Assembly (NCBI RefSeq): GCF_015244565.1
Contig: NZ_JABCQG010000002.1
Span: 1-64,000 of the forward strand
DNA: 64,000 bases
Direction of reading: 5' to 3'
Source: Gluconobacter vitians
GTDB taxonomy: Bacteria > Pseudomonadota > Alphaproteobacteria > Acetobacterales > Acetobacteraceae
Positions 7,735 through 17,697 of the stretch are shown one piece after another. The notes beneath the pieces were generated by a model. That model did no database searches, had not been told where the DNA came from, and saw nothing but the letters and a program-made list of their open reading frames with translations. The stretch's first letter is position 1, and every line of letters begins with the position of its first letter. Both the position numbers and the translations under genes were made by a program.

Positions 7735-8605
7735 TTTGAAGGCCTCTACCTGCCTCGGCGCCGCCGTTCTTGCTCTTATGGCAGGAACGGCTCAAGCCGG
7801 GATTTTGCCCGAAGGCCGCAGCCTTGAAAATGTGACCGTCGCCGGTGAGCATTTCGATGTTGCGGTTTTCAGGCCCGCATCCTGTCAGATCCGGGCCATC
7901 CTGATCGTGCTTGCCGGAAAAAACCGTGACAGCGCGACCTATCGCGACGACGCAATTCCGCTTGCCAGACATGAATGCAGTCTGGTGTTCGCTCCCGACT
8001 TTCCCATGTCGCGTTTTCCGGTCCAGCAGTATCAGCGCGGGGGATATCCCGTCTCACGGCAGACTGTGCCGGCAGCATCCTACATGAAGCCGCTGGAGCA
8101 ATGGACGCGCAGCGTTTCGGACGAGCAACGGGTTCCGATCATTCTTGTCGGACATTCTGCCGGGGCGCAGTATCTGGAGCGTGTCGCAGCTTATGCTCCG
8201 GGGGAGGAGAGCATGACCGTGATCATGAACCCTTCCACCTATGTCGAGCCCGAGACGGACACGGCCGTTCCTTACGGCTTTCGCAACTGGCCGGAGCCGG
8301 CCAGTCTTCCAGACCTCAGACGTTATCTTGCAAGAAATATCGCGGTTATTCTGGGCGCGGATGATACCGAAACGACATCAGCCACTTACCACAGCCCTGC
8401 AGCCGCAGAGCAGGGTCGCAACCGTCTTGAACGGGGGCAGTGGGCGTATGCGCAGGCGCGGGAACAGGCTGAAAAGCTGAATGTTCCCTTTGGCTGGACG
8501 ATTACGCTCGTCCCGGCGACCGGCCATGATGCTTCAAAAATGCTGGCGTCCGCCGAATTGCAGGACGCCATTGAGACTGCGATCAGATCCGCGTCTTCAC
8601 GATGA
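7727..8605 (+). CDS. secreted alpha/beta hydrolase
   Basis: About 292 residues if it starts at TTG 7727, inside the last codons of valS with a GGGG stretch just upstream; TTG 7736 is an alternative. Neither start is certain. The first 22 or so residues form a signal peptide ([15 protein letters not shown]). The nucleophile elbow is GHSAGAQ in [20 protein letters not shown] late GHDASKM supplies the likely catalytic His, and GADDTE the acid region. It is probably a periplasmic esterase-like enzyme; the substrate is unknown. Its 3' end overlaps the convergent ilvD gene by 23 bases. Confidence 0.75.
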   Translation: MPDLKASTCLGAAVLALMAGTAQAGILPEGRSLENVTVAGEHFDVAVFRPASCQIRAILIVLAGKNRDSATYRDDAIPLARHECSLVFAPDFPMSRFPVQQYQRGGYPVSRQTVPAASYMKPLEQWTRSVSDEQRVPIILVGHSAGAQYLERVAAYAPGEESMTVIMNPSTYVEPETDTAVPYGFRNWPEPASLPDLRRYLARNIAVILGADDTETTSATYHSPAAAEQGRNRLERGQWAYAQAREQAEKLNVPFGWTITLVPATGHDASKMLASAELQDAIETAIRSASSR

Positions 8606-10454
8606 TCTGCGACAGATCGCGGACGGCACCATGGGCTGCGCTCGTGGTCATTGCGGCATAGGCGTGAAGGGCTTTCGAAACCACACGCTCACGGTTCGGC
8701 TTCCAGGCATTTGCACCACGCTCATTCATGCGCTCGCGGCGATCCGCGATGTCGGAATCCGAAACGGCAAGGTGGAGGCCGCGCTTGGGGATGTCGATCT
8801 CGATGCGATCGCCGTCCTCGACCAGACCGATCAGGCCGCCTTCGGCGGCTTCGGGGGACATGTGGCCGATGGACAGGCCCGAGCTTCCGCCTGAGAAGCG
8901 GCCATCCGTGATCAGGGCACAGACCTTGCCCAGACCTTTCGATTTCAGATAGCTCGTCGGATACAGCATTTCCTGCATGCCGGGGCCGCCCTTGGGGCCT
9001 TCGTAACGGATGACCACGACGTCTCCGGCCACGATGCGGTTGCCGAGAATGGCCGCCACGGCGTCGTCCTGGCTTTCGAACACGCGCGCCGTTCCTGTGA
9101 AGGTCAGGATGCTGGCTTCGACGCCTGCCGTTTTGACGATGGCGCCATCCTCGGCGAGGTTACCGTACAGTACGGCCAGACCGCCATCCTGCGAGAAGGC
9201 ATGCGCCTTGTCGCGCAGGACGCCGGCTTCGCGGTCCTGATCCAGTTCATGGTAGCGGCTGGACTGTGAGAAGGCATGAACAGTGCGGACGTTTCCGGGA
9301 GCGGCCTTGAACAGATGAGCGGCTTCTTCATCACCGTTGAGGATGTCCCACTTCTTCAGGGCATCGCCCAGTGTCGGCGCGTGAACGGTTGAAACGCTCG
9401 TATCGAGCAGGCCGGCGCGGTCCAGTTCACCCAGAATGGCGGGGATGCCGCCTGCGCGATGGACGTCTTCCATGTGCACGTCGTTCTTTGCGGGCGCGAC
9501 CTTGCACAAATTCGGCACACGGCGCGACAGGTGGTCGATGTCGTGCATGTGGAAATCGACTTCACCTTCGCGGGCTGCGGCCAGAAGATGCAGGACCGTG
9601 TTGGTCGAGCCACCCATAGCGATGTCGAGCGTCATGGCGTTCTCAAAGGCCGCACGCGTGGCGATATTGCGGGGCAGGACAGACGCATCATCCTGTTCGT
9701 ACCAGCGACGTGCCAGATCCACGATCCGGCGGCCTGCGCTCAGGAATAGTTCGCGGCGGTCGCTGTGGGTGGCGAGCAGGGAGCCGTTTCCGGGCAGGGA
9801 CAGGCCCAGAGCTTCGGTCAGGCAGTTCATGGAATTGGCGGTGAACATGCCCGAGCAGGAGCCGCAGGTCGGGCAGGCGGAGCGCTCGATCTGTTCGGAC
9901 TCGCTGTCGGACACGTCCGGATTGGCGGCGGCGACCATGGAATCAATCAGGTCCAGCTTGCGCGTCACACCCGGACCGTTGACCTTGCCGGCTTCCATCG
10001 GGCCACCGGAGACGAATACCACCGGGATGTTCAGGCGCATGGAGGCCATCAGCATGCCCGGCGTGATCTTGTCGCAGTTGCTGATGCAGACGATCGCATC
10101 GGCACAGTGCGCGTTGACCATGTATTCCACGGAATCTGCGATCAGCTCGCGCGAGGGCAGGGAATACAACATTCCGCCATGGCCCATCGCGATGCCGTCA
10201 TCCACTGCGATCGTGTTGAATTCCTTGGCAATTCCGCCGACTTCCTCGATCGCGGAGGCCACCAGACTGCCCATATCCTTCAGATGGACGTGGCCAGGCA
10301 CGAACTGCGTGAAGGAATTGGCGATGGCGATAATGGGTTTGCCGAAATCACCGTCTTTCATGCCCGTCGCCCGCCAGAGCGCACGTGCGCCAGCCATGTT
10401 GCGGCCATGTGTGGTGGTGCGGGAGCGATAGGCAGGCATGGAAGATACTTTCAT
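8583..10454 (-). CDS. ilvD: dihydroxy-acid dehydratase
   Basis: 623 residues from ATG 10454. The alternative ATG 10439 gives [14 protein letters not shown], matching the start of the E. coli enzyme; neither has a strong SD site. IlvD converts 2,3-dihydroxy-isovalerate and -methylvalerate to the keto acids of valine and isoleucine synthesis. Iron-sulfur ligands are visible at Cys127 ([11 protein letters not shown]) and Cys200 in [22 protein letters not shown]-type and GRFSGG motifs are also present ([22 protein letters not shown]). The gene is divergent from the ester hydrolase gene, with 137 bases between. Confidence 0.95.
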   Translation of the reverse strand: MKVSSMPAYRSRTTTHGRNMAGARALWRATGMKDGDFGKPIIAIANSFTQFVPGHVHLKDMGSLVASAIEEVGGIAKEFNTIAVDDGIAMGHGGMLYSLPSRELIADSVEYMVNAHCADAIVCISNCDKITPGMLMASMRLNIPVVFVSGGPMEAGKVNGPGVTRKLDLIDSMVAAANPDVSDSESEQIERSACPTCGSCSGMFTANSMNCLTEALGLSLPGNGSLLATHSDRRELFLSAGRRIVDLARRWYEQDDASVLPRNIATRAAFENAMTLDIAMGGSTNTVLHLLAAAREGEVDFHMHDIDHLSRRVPNLCKVAPAKNDVHMEDVHRAGGIPAILGELDRAGLLDTSVSTVHAPTLGDALKKWDILNGDEEAAHLFKAAPGNVRTVHAFSQSSRYHELDQDREAGVLRDKAHAFSQDGGLAVLYGNLAEDGAIVKTAGVEASILTFTGTARVFESQDDAVAAILGNRIVAGDVVVIRYEGPKGGPGMQEMLYPTSYLKSKGLGKVCALITDGRFSGGSSGLSIGHMSPEAAEGGLIGLVEDGDRIEIDIPKRGLHLAVSDSDIADRRERMNERGANAWKPNRERVVSKALHAYAAMTTSAAHGAVRDLSQIIVKTRI

Positions 10455-10591
10455 GACAGGAGAAGGCCCTGATCCATAGCGAATCAGACGCGCAGAAGCC
10501 AGTGCGGGAAAGATGTGAAAACCCGCGCCGGCTCCCCTTGCCCCGAAGACTCCGTTCGGTCCAAACTCGCAACAAAGATCAGGAGCCTTTT

Positions 10592-12538
10592 GTGAGACGT
10601 CATTTTCTGAGCCTCGGTACCGCTCTGGCCGTGACCTGCCTGTGTGCAGCCCAGGCCGCCGAACCTGCTGCATCCAGCCCTGCGGTCACACCTGACATGA
10701 TCCAGACGGGCAGCGACATTCCCGCCCATGTCAATATGCCGATCGACCAGCGCGACTATATCAAGCGCGACGTGATGATCCCGATGCGTGACGGGATCAA
10801 GCTGCATACCGTCATCGTGATCCCCAAGGGCGCGAAGAACGCCCCGATCCTGCTGACCCGCACGCCTTATCATGCGAGCGAGCGCGCCAACCGTGTTCCC
10901 AATGCCTCGACCATGCGCGCCATTCTGCCGCAGGGTGACGGCGTGTTCGTGGATGAAGGCTATATCCGCGTCTTTCAGGACGTTCGTGGCAAGTATGGCT
11001 CACAGGGCGACTATGTCATGACGCGCCCGCCGATCGGTCCGCTGAACCCGACCAAGACGGACGATACGACCGATGCCTGGGACACGATCGACTGGCTGGT
11101 GAAGAACCTGCCCGAGAGCAACGGCAAGGTCGGCATGACGGGATCGTCCTATGAGGGCTGGACCGTGGTCATGGCGCTGCTTGATCCGCATCCGGCCCTG
11201 AAGGTCGCTTCTCCGGAGAGCCCGATGGTCGATGGCTGGATGGGCGATGACTGGTTCCATTATGGCGCGTTCCGCCAGCCGGGTCTGGATTACTTCACCG
11301 CCCAGATGACGCAGGCCGGGTCCGGTGCGTCCATTCCCCGCCCGGATGCGGATGATTACACGACGTTCCTTGCCGATGTCTCGACCGGCAATTTCGCGAC
11401 GAAAGCCGGTCTGGACCAGTTCCCCTGGTGGCGTCGCATGAAGGCCCACCCGGCCTATGATGCCTTCTGGCAGGATCAGGCGCTCGACCAGTTGATCGTG
11501 AAGAAGTCGCTCAAGGTTCCGACCATGTGGGAGCAGGGGCTGTGGGATCAGGAAGACATGTGGGGTGCGATCCATTCCTGGATGAACCTCAAAGCGCATC
11601 ACACGCAGGTTCCGAACATCCTCGTCATGGGGCCGTGGCGTCATAGCGGCGTAAACTATGATGGCTCCACGCTTGGTCCGCTGCATTTCAACGGTGACAC
11701 GGCCCTGTGGTACCGCGCCAATGTCATGCGTCCGTTCTTCGATCATTATTTGAAGAACGCACCCGATCCCCATTTCGATGAAGCCATCATCTACAATACG
11801 GGCGAGAACCACTGGGATCACTTCCGCAACTGGCTGAGCGACTGCACCACGACCTGCATGCAGAAGGGGGAGCGCCTGTATCTGCAGCCGGATCATGGTC
11901 TGGCGTTCAAGCGCACACTGCCTGGCACGGACAGCTATGTCTCCGATCCGGCCCATCCGGTGCCTTTCGTCCAGCGTCCGTACATGATGGGTGAGGATCC
12001 GCGCTGGAAGGCCTGGCTTGTGACTGACCAGCGTTTCGCCGAAAGCCGCCCGGATGTGCTGACCTACGAAACGCCTGTGCTTGACGCTCCGGTCACGGTT
12101 TCCGGTGTTCCGACGGCGGATCTGTTCGCCGCGACCACGGGGACGGATGCGGACTGGGTCGTCAAGATCATTGACGTCCAGCCTGGTCTGACGCCGGATA
12201 ATCCGCAGATGGGCGGGTATGAACTGCCGATGTCGATGGATATTTTCCGCGGACGTTATAGGCAGAGCTTCACGCATCCGTCCGCCATTCCGGCGGGGCA
12301 GGTGCAGGAATACCGCTTCACGCTTCCGGCCATGAACCACGTGTTCCAGAAGGGCCACCGGATCATGATCCAGATCCAGTCGAGCTGGTTCCCGCTCTAT
12401 GACCGCAACCCGCAGACCTTCGTGCCGAACATCTTCGACGCCAAGGCTTCGGACTATCACGTTGCGACCCAGACCATCCATCGTGGTGGCGATCATGCCA
12501 GCGCCATCTGGCTGCCGACGGTGACGCCGGCGCCGTAA
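10592..12538 (+). CDS. aehA: alpha-amino acid ester hydrolase (CocE/NonD family)
   Basis: 648 residues from GTG 10592, six bases after AGGAG (10581-10585). A signal peptide covers about residues 1-22. The sequence follows the Acetobacter turbidans enzyme closely. The nucleophile is Ser186 in GSSYEGW, the acid Asp319 in GLWDQED, and the base His351 in GPWRHSG. Glu321 and Asp322, just after Asp319, with an upstream Asp form the carboxylate cluster that binds the alpha-amino group. All sit 19 residues before the published A. turbidans numbers as I recall them (205, 338, 370). Such enzymes hydrolyse or transfer alpha-amino acyl groups, including beta-lactam side chains, in the periplasm. A C-terminal jelly-roll (residues 420 on) completes the fold. 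Confidence 0.9.
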   Translation: MRRHFLSLGTALAVTCLCAAQAAEPAASSPAVTPDMIQTGSDIPAHVNMPIDQRDYIKRDVMIPMRDGIKLHTVIVIPKGAKNAPILLTRTPYHASERANRVPNASTMRAILPQGDGVFVDEGYIRVFQDVRGKYGSQGDYVMTRPPIGPLNPTKTDDTTDAWDTIDWLVKNLPESNGKVGMTGSSYEGWTVVMALLDPHPALKVASPESPMVDGWMGDDWFHYGAFRQPGLDYFTAQMTQAGSGASIPRPDADDYTTFLADVSTGNFATKAGLDQFPWWRRMKAHPAYDAFWQDQALDQLIVKKSLKVPTMWEQGLWDQEDMWGAIHSWMNLKAHHTQVPNILVMGPWRHSGVNYDGSTLGPLHFNGDTALWYRANVMRPFFDHYLKNAPDPHFDEAIIYNTGENHWDHFRNWLSDCTTTCMQKGERLYLQPDHGLAFKRTLPGTDSYVSDPAHPVPFVQRPYMMGEDPRWKAWLVTDQRFAESRPDVLTYETPVLDAPVTVSGVPTADLFAATTGTDADWVVKIIDVQPGLTPDNPQMGGYELPMSMDIFRGRYRQSFTHPSAIPAGQVQEYRFTLPAMNHVFQKGHRIMIQIQSSWFPLYDRNPQTFVPNIFDAKASDYHVATQTIHRGGDHASAIWLPTVTPAP

Positions 12539-12567
12539 TTCCGGCTGGCAACTCGTCAAACTGGATC

Positions 12568-12597
12568 AGCCTTCCCATATGGGGAGGCTGTCCTTTT
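12568..12597 (+). terminator. terminator after the ester hydrolase gene
   Basis: The stem AGCCTTCCC/GGGGAGGCT with an ATAT loop (12568-12589) is followed by GTCCTTTT. It sits between the hydrolase stop and the msrA ribosome binding site. Confidence 0.6.
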
Positions 12598-12611
12598 AAC
12601 GGAGCATCATC

Positions 12612-13166
12612 ATGACGACCCAGTCCCCCAATCTGTCGTCCATTCTCCTTGGCGGCGGCTGCTTCTGGTGCGTAGAAGCCGTCTTTACCGGTCTGCGCGG
12701 TATCATCTCGGCGGAACCGGGCTATGCCGGTGGCTCCGTTGAGAGCCCGAGTTACGAACAGGTCTGCACCGGCCGGACGGGCCATGCCGAAGTCGTGAAA
12801 GTCGTGTTTGACCCGGCTGAAATTGGACTGGAAGACGTGCTGCGCGTGTTTTTCACAACCCATGATCCGACGCAGCTCAACCGTCAGGGCAATGACGTTG
12901 GCACTCAGTACCGGTCGGTCATTTTTGCGGATGCCGCACAGCAGGAAACGGCCCGCAAGGTCCGTGACGAAATCGCAGCGGAAGGCATCTGGTCTGCCCC
13001 GATCGTGACCTCGATCGAAGGACCGGCGCATTTCTGGCCAGCCGAGGAAAAGCACCACGACTACTTCGCCCGCAATCCGCAGACGGCCTATTGTGCCGCG
13101 GTTGTTGCCCCGAAGGTCGCCAAGGCACGGAAGCTCTACCGGGATCGTCTGAAGACTCCGGGCTAA
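12612..13166 (+). CDS. msrA: peptide methionine-S-sulfoxide reductase MsrA
   Basis: 184 residues. The ATG follows GGAG by seven bases. The catalytic Cys17 lies in GGGCFWCVEAVF, and the domain continues with GYAGGSVESPSYEQVCTGRTGHAEVV and later FFTTHDPTQLNRQGNDVGTQYRS. All are signature motifs of MsrA. The enzyme repairs oxidised methionine (S-form) using thioredoxin. Length and motif order are normal. No signal peptide, so cytoplasmic. Confidence 0.96.
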   Translation: MTTQSPNLSSILLGGGCFWCVEAVFTGLRGIISAEPGYAGGSVESPSYEQVCTGRTGHAEVVKVVFDPAEIGLEDVLRVFFTTHDPTQLNRQGNDVGTQYRSVIFADAAQQETARKVRDEIAAEGIWSAPIVTSIEGPAHFWPAEEKHHDYFARNPQTAYCAAVVAPKVAKARKLYRDRLKTPG

Positions 13167-13189
13167 GGCACGCACAGGGCCGGGAAAAC

Positions 13190-13224
13190 TTTGTCACGGC
13201 AGCGTTCTCCGCTATCGTGACAAA
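13190..13224 (+). promoter_or_regulatory. inverted repeat abutting the DUF2252 start codon
   Basis: TTTGTCACG (13190-13198) and CGTGACAAA (13216-13224) are a perfect nine-base inverted repeat with 17 bases between. The second arm ends two bases before ATG 13227, and no SD sequence is visible. It could be an operator or an mRNA hairpin. Confidence 0.5.
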
Positions 13225-13226
13225 TT

Positions 13227-14609
13227 ATGACCCAAGCCAGAACATTTCCCCCGCTTCGTACCCGTCAGGATCGCTATGAGGCGGGTGTGGCCCTGCGCAA
13301 GACCGTCAAGCGCAGCAGCCATGCCCTCTGGCTGCCTCCTGCCAACCGGCGCGACCCGGTTGAAATCCTGCTTGAACAGGGGAAGAGCCGGATTGCGGAT
13401 CTTCTACCTATCCGGCACCAGCGCATGAAAGCGTCCCCGTTCGCATTTCTGCGGGGCGCGGCGGCTGTGATGGCTTCGGATCTGTCCTTCACGCCGCAGA
13501 CCGGGCTTAAGGTTCAGTCCTGCGGGGATTGCCATCTGGCCAATTTCGGATGCTATCCGTCGCCTGAAGGCATTCCCGTTTTCGATATCAACGATTTCGA
13601 CGAGACCGCACCGGCCACTTTCGAATGGGATCTCAAGCGTCTGGCTACAAGCCTTGTGCTGGCCGGTCGCGAAGCGTCCATGTCGGACAAGGCGTGTCAG
13701 GGTCTCGTGAGTTCTGCGGTTGGCAGTTATGTCGGCGAAATTGCGCGTCTTGCAGCACTTCCGCCGCTGCGGGCCTGGAATGAGCGGGTGGATGTGCGGG
13801 ACGTCATCAGCCGGATCGAGGATGACGACATCCGGACAGGCATGACGGAAAAGCTCCAGTCCCAGCTTCGGGCGATTTCCAGTCATTTCGGGATGATTGA
13901 TCCCAAATCCGCCCGGCGCCTGAAAGAACGGCCGCCTTTCGTGACACGCCTGCCGCAGCAGAACGATCTCGTTCGCGCAGCCTTCGCCCGTTATGTCAGC
14001 CAGCTCCCCCCGGAACGCAGGATCGTGCTCGACCGCTATGCCCTTCAGGACGTACTGTTCAAGGTGGTGGGCATCGGTAGCGTGGGGACATTCTGTGCCC
14101 TCGGGCTTTTCACCACGGCTGACAACGAACCGCTGATCCTGCAGATCAAGGAAGCCCAGTCATCGGTGCTGGAGCCCTATCAGGGCGCGGTGGACATGCC
14201 CAATCATGGTGAGCGGGTTGTGACGGGGCAGCGCATTATGCAGGCGGCCTCGGACCCGTTCCTGGGCTGGACGCACACTACGGGGAAACGAACCACCGCA
14301 CAGACGGGGCGCAAGGCCGGAGGCGGGCGGGATTTCTATGTGCGTCAGACCAAGGACGTCCGCCTTGCCGCTATTGGCGAGAAAATCCAGGACAATCTTC
14401 TGCCGGACTACGCTGCCCTGTGTGGGCGGACGCTCGGGCGTGCGCATGGACGCTCTGCGGATCTGGCGATGCTGGCCGGGTATCTTGGAAAAGGACATTC
14501 CTTTGCCAAGGCTATTACCGAATTTGCCGTGCTCTACGCCAAGCAGAGCGAGGCGGACTGGAAGGCATTTACGCAGGCCATCGCGGACAAGCGTGTCTTC
14601 TGCGCCTGA
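13227..14609 (+). CDS. DUF2252 domain protein
   Basis: 460 residues. The DUF2252 (kinase-like fold) motifs are clear: RHQRMKASPFAFLRGAAA, GDCHLANFG (residues 100-108), DINDFDE (120-126) and, near the end, AHGRSADLAMLAGYLG. The family resembles aminoglycoside-phosphotransferase-type folds, with H-x-N and D-x-D features that suggest ATP-dependent activity. Its substrate is unknown. No signal peptide is present. The start codon has no SD sequence and lies at the foot of an inverted repeat. It converges on the ABC ATPase gene with 15 bases between. Confidence 0.88.
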   Translation: MTQARTFPPLRTRQDRYEAGVALRKTVKRSSHALWLPPANRRDPVEILLEQGKSRIADLLPIRHQRMKASPFAFLRGAAAVMASDLSFTPQTGLKVQSCGDCHLANFGCYPSPEGIPVFDINDFDETAPATFEWDLKRLATSLVLAGREASMSDKACQGLVSSAVGSYVGEIARLAALPPLRAWNERVDVRDVISRIEDDDIRTGMTEKLQSQLRAISSHFGMIDPKSARRLKERPPFVTRLPQQNDLVRAAFARYVSQLPPERRIVLDRYALQDVLFKVVGIGSVGTFCALGLFTTADNEPLILQIKEAQSSVLEPYQGAVDMPNHGERVVTGQRIMQAASDPFLGWTHTTGKRTTAQTGRKAGGGRDFYVRQTKDVRLAAIGEKIQDNLLPDYAALCGRTLGRAHGRSADLAMLAGYLGKGHSFAKAITEFAVLYAKQSEADWKAFTQAIADKRVFCA

Positions 14610-14624
14610 GGCCGGTGGGCTGGT

Positions 14625-15938
14625 TTATTCCTCATTTTCCAGATGGAAGCGGTCGGATTCTTCATCATAGTCGAACAGCTCGGCATAGCGTGCCCAGCTG
14701 ATGGCGGTGGTGAGGGTCTGACGCGCATAGTCCGGGGACATGTTTTCTTCCATGGCCTTTCGGAACCGCGCCGCATCAACGACATGGCTGGACCGCTCGT
14801 CCAGCGTGCTGCGGATGGAGCGGAGCAGGGGGAGATGATGCAACAGGGCCGTGCGCATCAGATCCTTGCGGGTATCAGAATCGCCCTCGACGAAAGCCTT
14901 GCCATCAGGTGTGAGCAGGATGTCGCCATCTTCCAGTTCAGCCAGATCAAGCAACTGGAGCGACTCACCCAAGGGCAGAAGATCGTCCAGCGTCATCTGA
15001 AGCCGCTGCGCCAGTTCAGGAAGATCCGCGCGGCCGGAAAGCGGTTCACTTCCCAGAACTTCCATCAGTCCGACCAGAACCTCGACCGCAAGATCTGGCA
15101 GGACGATGGAGAAGGGTGGAAGGGTCGTGCCTGAAGCCGAAGAGGGCTGCACCGGATCCGCCTCGGACACGATCGGCGCACGGCGCGTCATGAGGGTATA
15201 GATCTGGTCCACGAAACGGCGGAAATCTTCGTCTTCACGGTTACGCGGATGGGGGAAGGGGACGGCGATCTCGTGTGTCACGCGGCCGGGGCTGGAGGAG
15301 AAAATGAGGATGCGGTCGCACATCAGGACTGCTTCCTCGATCCCGTGCGTTGCAAGCAGCATGGCCTTGAGGGGCAGGCGCTTTTCATCCCACAGTTCGA
15401 TCAGATCGGTTCGCAGGTTTTCGGCACTCAGGACATCCAGCGCCGAGAAGGGCTCGTCCAGCAGAAGCAGGGACGGCTGAAGCGCCAGTGCGCGGGCGAA
15501 GGAAACACGCTGGCTGAGCGCTTCGGACAGTTCCTTCGGGTAAGCGTTCTCGTAGCCTTCAAGCCCCATGACTTCGATGGCGGCGTCGGTCATGGCTTCG
15601 CGCTCGGCACGGGGCAGGCGGCGCATTTCCAGACCCAGCGCCACATTCTGCCGCAGGGTCAGCCAAGGGAAAAGCGCTCCGGACTGAAAGACCGTCGCCA
15701 CACCATCCAGAGGCCCGGTTACGGGGGTACCCTGCCAGAAGACCTGTCCTGACATCGGCGGCGTCAGTCCGGCCATGATCCGCAGCAGGGATGATTTTCC
15801 CGAGCCGGAGCGCCCGAGCAGGCCCAGGATTTCTCCAGTCCGTACATCGAAGCTGACGTGATCGAGCACGACCAGATCCGTGCTGCTCTCCTTGAGATAG
15901 GTCTGGCGACATTCGCGAAGGGACAGGAGCGATTTCAT
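14625..15938 (-). CDS. ABC transporter ATPase, nitrate/sulfonate type, with C-terminal AAA-associated domain
   Basis: 437 residues. The ATPase domain covers about 1-250: Walker A GRSGSGKS (42-49), Q-loop near ATVFQSGALFPWL, Walker B LLLLDE (157-162), then PFSALD. The signature that should read LSGGxxQR is LSEALSQR (137-144), so both glycines are replaced. Residues 270-437 form the AAA-associated helical domain found in a subset of nitrate/taurine-type transporters (DLAVEVLVGLMEVLGSEP). The permease gene lies 25 bases upstream on the same strand. The substrate is unknown. Confidence 0.85.
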   Translation of the reverse strand: MKSLLSLRECRQTYLKESSTDLVVLDHVSFDVRTGEILGLLGRSGSGKSSLLRIMAGLTPPMSGQVFWQGTPVTGPLDGVATVFQSGALFPWLTLRQNVALGLEMRRLPRAEREAMTDAAIEVMGLEGYENAYPKELSEALSQRVSFARALALQPSLLLLDEPFSALDVLSAENLRTDLIELWDEKRLPLKAMLLATHGIEEAVLMCDRILIFSSSPGRVTHEIAVPFPHPRNREDEDFRRFVDQIYTLMTRRAPIVSEADPVQPSSASGTTLPPFSIVLPDLAVEVLVGLMEVLGSEPLSGRADLPELAQRLQMTLDDLLPLGESLQLLDLAELEDGDILLTPDGKAFVEGDSDTRKDLMRTALLHHLPLLRSIRSTLDERSSHVVDAARFRKAMEENMSPDYARQTLTTAISWARYAELFDYDEESDRFHLENEE

Positions 15939-15963
15939 AGGTCTGTGGATTTCAGCCTGAGGT

Positions 15964-17607
15964 TCAGATCGTGTATTTCTGGGCCGCGTTCACGGCGAGA
16001 GGTTGCAGGACCAGCCGGTCCAGCATCATGGACAGAAGCGTCAGCAGCATCAGGGCAAGGATCTGGGCACTCACGGCACCACTCAGCACTTCGGAGAGCA
16101 GCCGCGCGCCCAGCCCGCTATCGGCAGGCACGAAGGCCTCCGCCACCATCACGGCATTCCAGACCGGCACGACGGCCGTCAGAAGGCCGCCGCACAATTC
16201 GGGCGCGATGGCCGGCAGCAGAAGCCTGCGCCACAGCAGGACGCCGCGCAGTCGAAGCCCTGCGGCGACCTGTCTCAGACCCGAAGGAATGGCTTTTGCC
16301 GCATCCAGAACGACGATCCCGATCAGCCAGTGCGCGCCGAGGAACAGCAGCACGACAGCGGAATTGAGCCCGAGTTCCCGGCAGAGAGGGTAAAGCAGGA
16401 CGGCCGGAAACAGCCCGCAGGCTGCAACAGCTGCGCGGCACAGGTTTCGCAGGGACGACCTGCTCTCGCTGATCAGAAGACCCAGGGGAACCCAGACCAA
16501 CACGCACAGAACCAGTGTTCCGCAGACATGCAAGAGCGTCAGCATAGCTTCGGCAAGATCCGAAGGAAGCAGTCGGAGAAGACCGGCATGATAGATCGCA
16601 TAGACGAGTAGAAGCAGCGAAACGACAGGCAGGACCGCTTCGGGAAGCTGCCAGATTGCCGTGGTGCGTTCGGGAAGAATGATCCGGGGACGCCCGATCC
16701 GCCAGTTGCCGATCCATGTGAGAGCGCGGCCTATGGTGCCGCTGATCCAGAGCATGGGTTTCGTCCGGCGCCAGATCATCAGCAGCCATGACTGCGGACG
16801 TGAGCGCTCCTCGAACGGGCCTTCCGGACGATAGCGCTGTGCCCAGCCCATCATCGGACGCATGATGGCCTGATCGATCAGGAGGATCAGCAGAAGGATG
16901 ACCACGGAGACTTCGATGATTTGGACAGGGTGATGCTCCAGCGTCGCCCGCAGAACTTCCGCTCCGCATCCGCCTGTTGTCTGGTGGCTCATCAGCATCA
17001 TTACGCCTTCCGCGGACAGAAGACGGACCCAGAAGGCCGGCATGGCCTGCATGGCCCTGAACGTCGTCAGGGGTACGGCAATCGGCATCTGCAGACGCCA
17101 GAAGCGTTGCCAGCCCGTCATGCGCAGACCCGTTGCCACTTCATCCAGCGCGGCAGGGAGTGTGTCCTCCGCATCCAGGACAGCGGTTACAATCCGCCAG
17201 ATCATGCTTGAGGCCGCAACCAGCATGATTGTCAGGTCAGGGGGAAAGATGGCGGCCAGTATCCCGATCAGTCCAAGGCCCGGAATGGCACGGGCCACAG
17301 AAAGAGCGGGGACCAGAAAGGCCCGGAAGCGCGGCCACTGACACGCAGCACCCGATAGAAGCAGGGACGCTCCCACAACAATCACCAGTGACAGGGCGAT
17401 ATGCAGAAGCGTCAGACCGGCCACCTCCCACAGGGGCGGGGTCAGGCTCGGCGGAACGGCGGCAAGGACGGACATGGCCGGGCCGCGATGCGCTACGAGA
17501 AGTGCAAGAGCCGTCGCGCAGAACAGGATCGAAAGCTCGATACCGCTCATGCGCTGTCGCCAGCGATGCATGATCCGCATGGGCATGGCCATCGGGCTGC
17601 CCGTCAT
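15964..17607 (-). CDS. ABC transporter permease, two fused halves
   Basis: 547 residues with two copies of the binding-protein-dependent permease domain. The first, around residues 60-245, contains SVARAIPGLGLIGILAAIF. The second, around 335-535, contains the EAA-like stretch AAKAIPSGLRQVAAGLRLRG. A long hydrophilic loop joins them. It forms the channel of an importer with the downstream ATPase. No periplasmic binding protein is encoded nearby. The chosen ATG has AGGAAGGA about 11 bases upstream; in-frame ATGs follow at residues 6, 8, 10, 13 and 20. Confidence 0.85.
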   Translation of the reverse strand: MTGSPMAMPMRIMHRWRQRMSGIELSILFCATALALLVAHRGPAMSVLAAVPPSLTPPLWEVAGLTLLHIALSLVIVVGASLLLSGAACQWPRFRAFLVPALSVARAIPGLGLIGILAAIFPPDLTIMLVAASSMIWRIVTAVLDAEDTLPAALDEVATGLRMTGWQRFWRLQMPIAVPLTTFRAMQAMPAFWVRLLSAEGVMMLMSHQTTGGCGAEVLRATLEHHPVQIIEVSVVILLLILLIDQAIMRPMMGWAQRYRPEGPFEERSRPQSWLLMIWRRTKPMLWISGTIGRALTWIGNWRIGRPRIILPERTTAIWQLPEAVLPVVSLLLLVYAIYHAGLLRLLPSDLAEAMLTLLHVCGTLVLCVLVWVPLGLLISESRSSLRNLCRAAVAACGLFPAVLLYPLCRELGLNSAVVLLFLGAHWLIGIVVLDAAKAIPSGLRQVAAGLRLRGVLLWRRLLLPAIAPELCGGLLTAVVPVWNAVMVAEAFVPADSGLGARLLSEVLSGAVSAQILALMLLTLLSMMLDRLVLQPLAVNAAQKYTI

Positions 17608-17697
17608 GATGCGCGCGATCCTTCCTCTTGATGGGAGTCAGAGGTTAGAAAGAGAAATCTGGAAGGCTCAAGTGTTTTCTGCATTTCACCGGCCGGA

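Noticed and set aside
9436-10472. Long forward ORFs opposite ilvD
   Set aside because: Shadow frames of a strongly coding GC-rich gene; no motif and no ribosome binding site.
11000-12559. 519-residue reverse ORF opposite the ester hydrolase
   Set aside because: Antisense shadow; composition is Arg/His-rich as expected for such frames, and the forward gene is clear.
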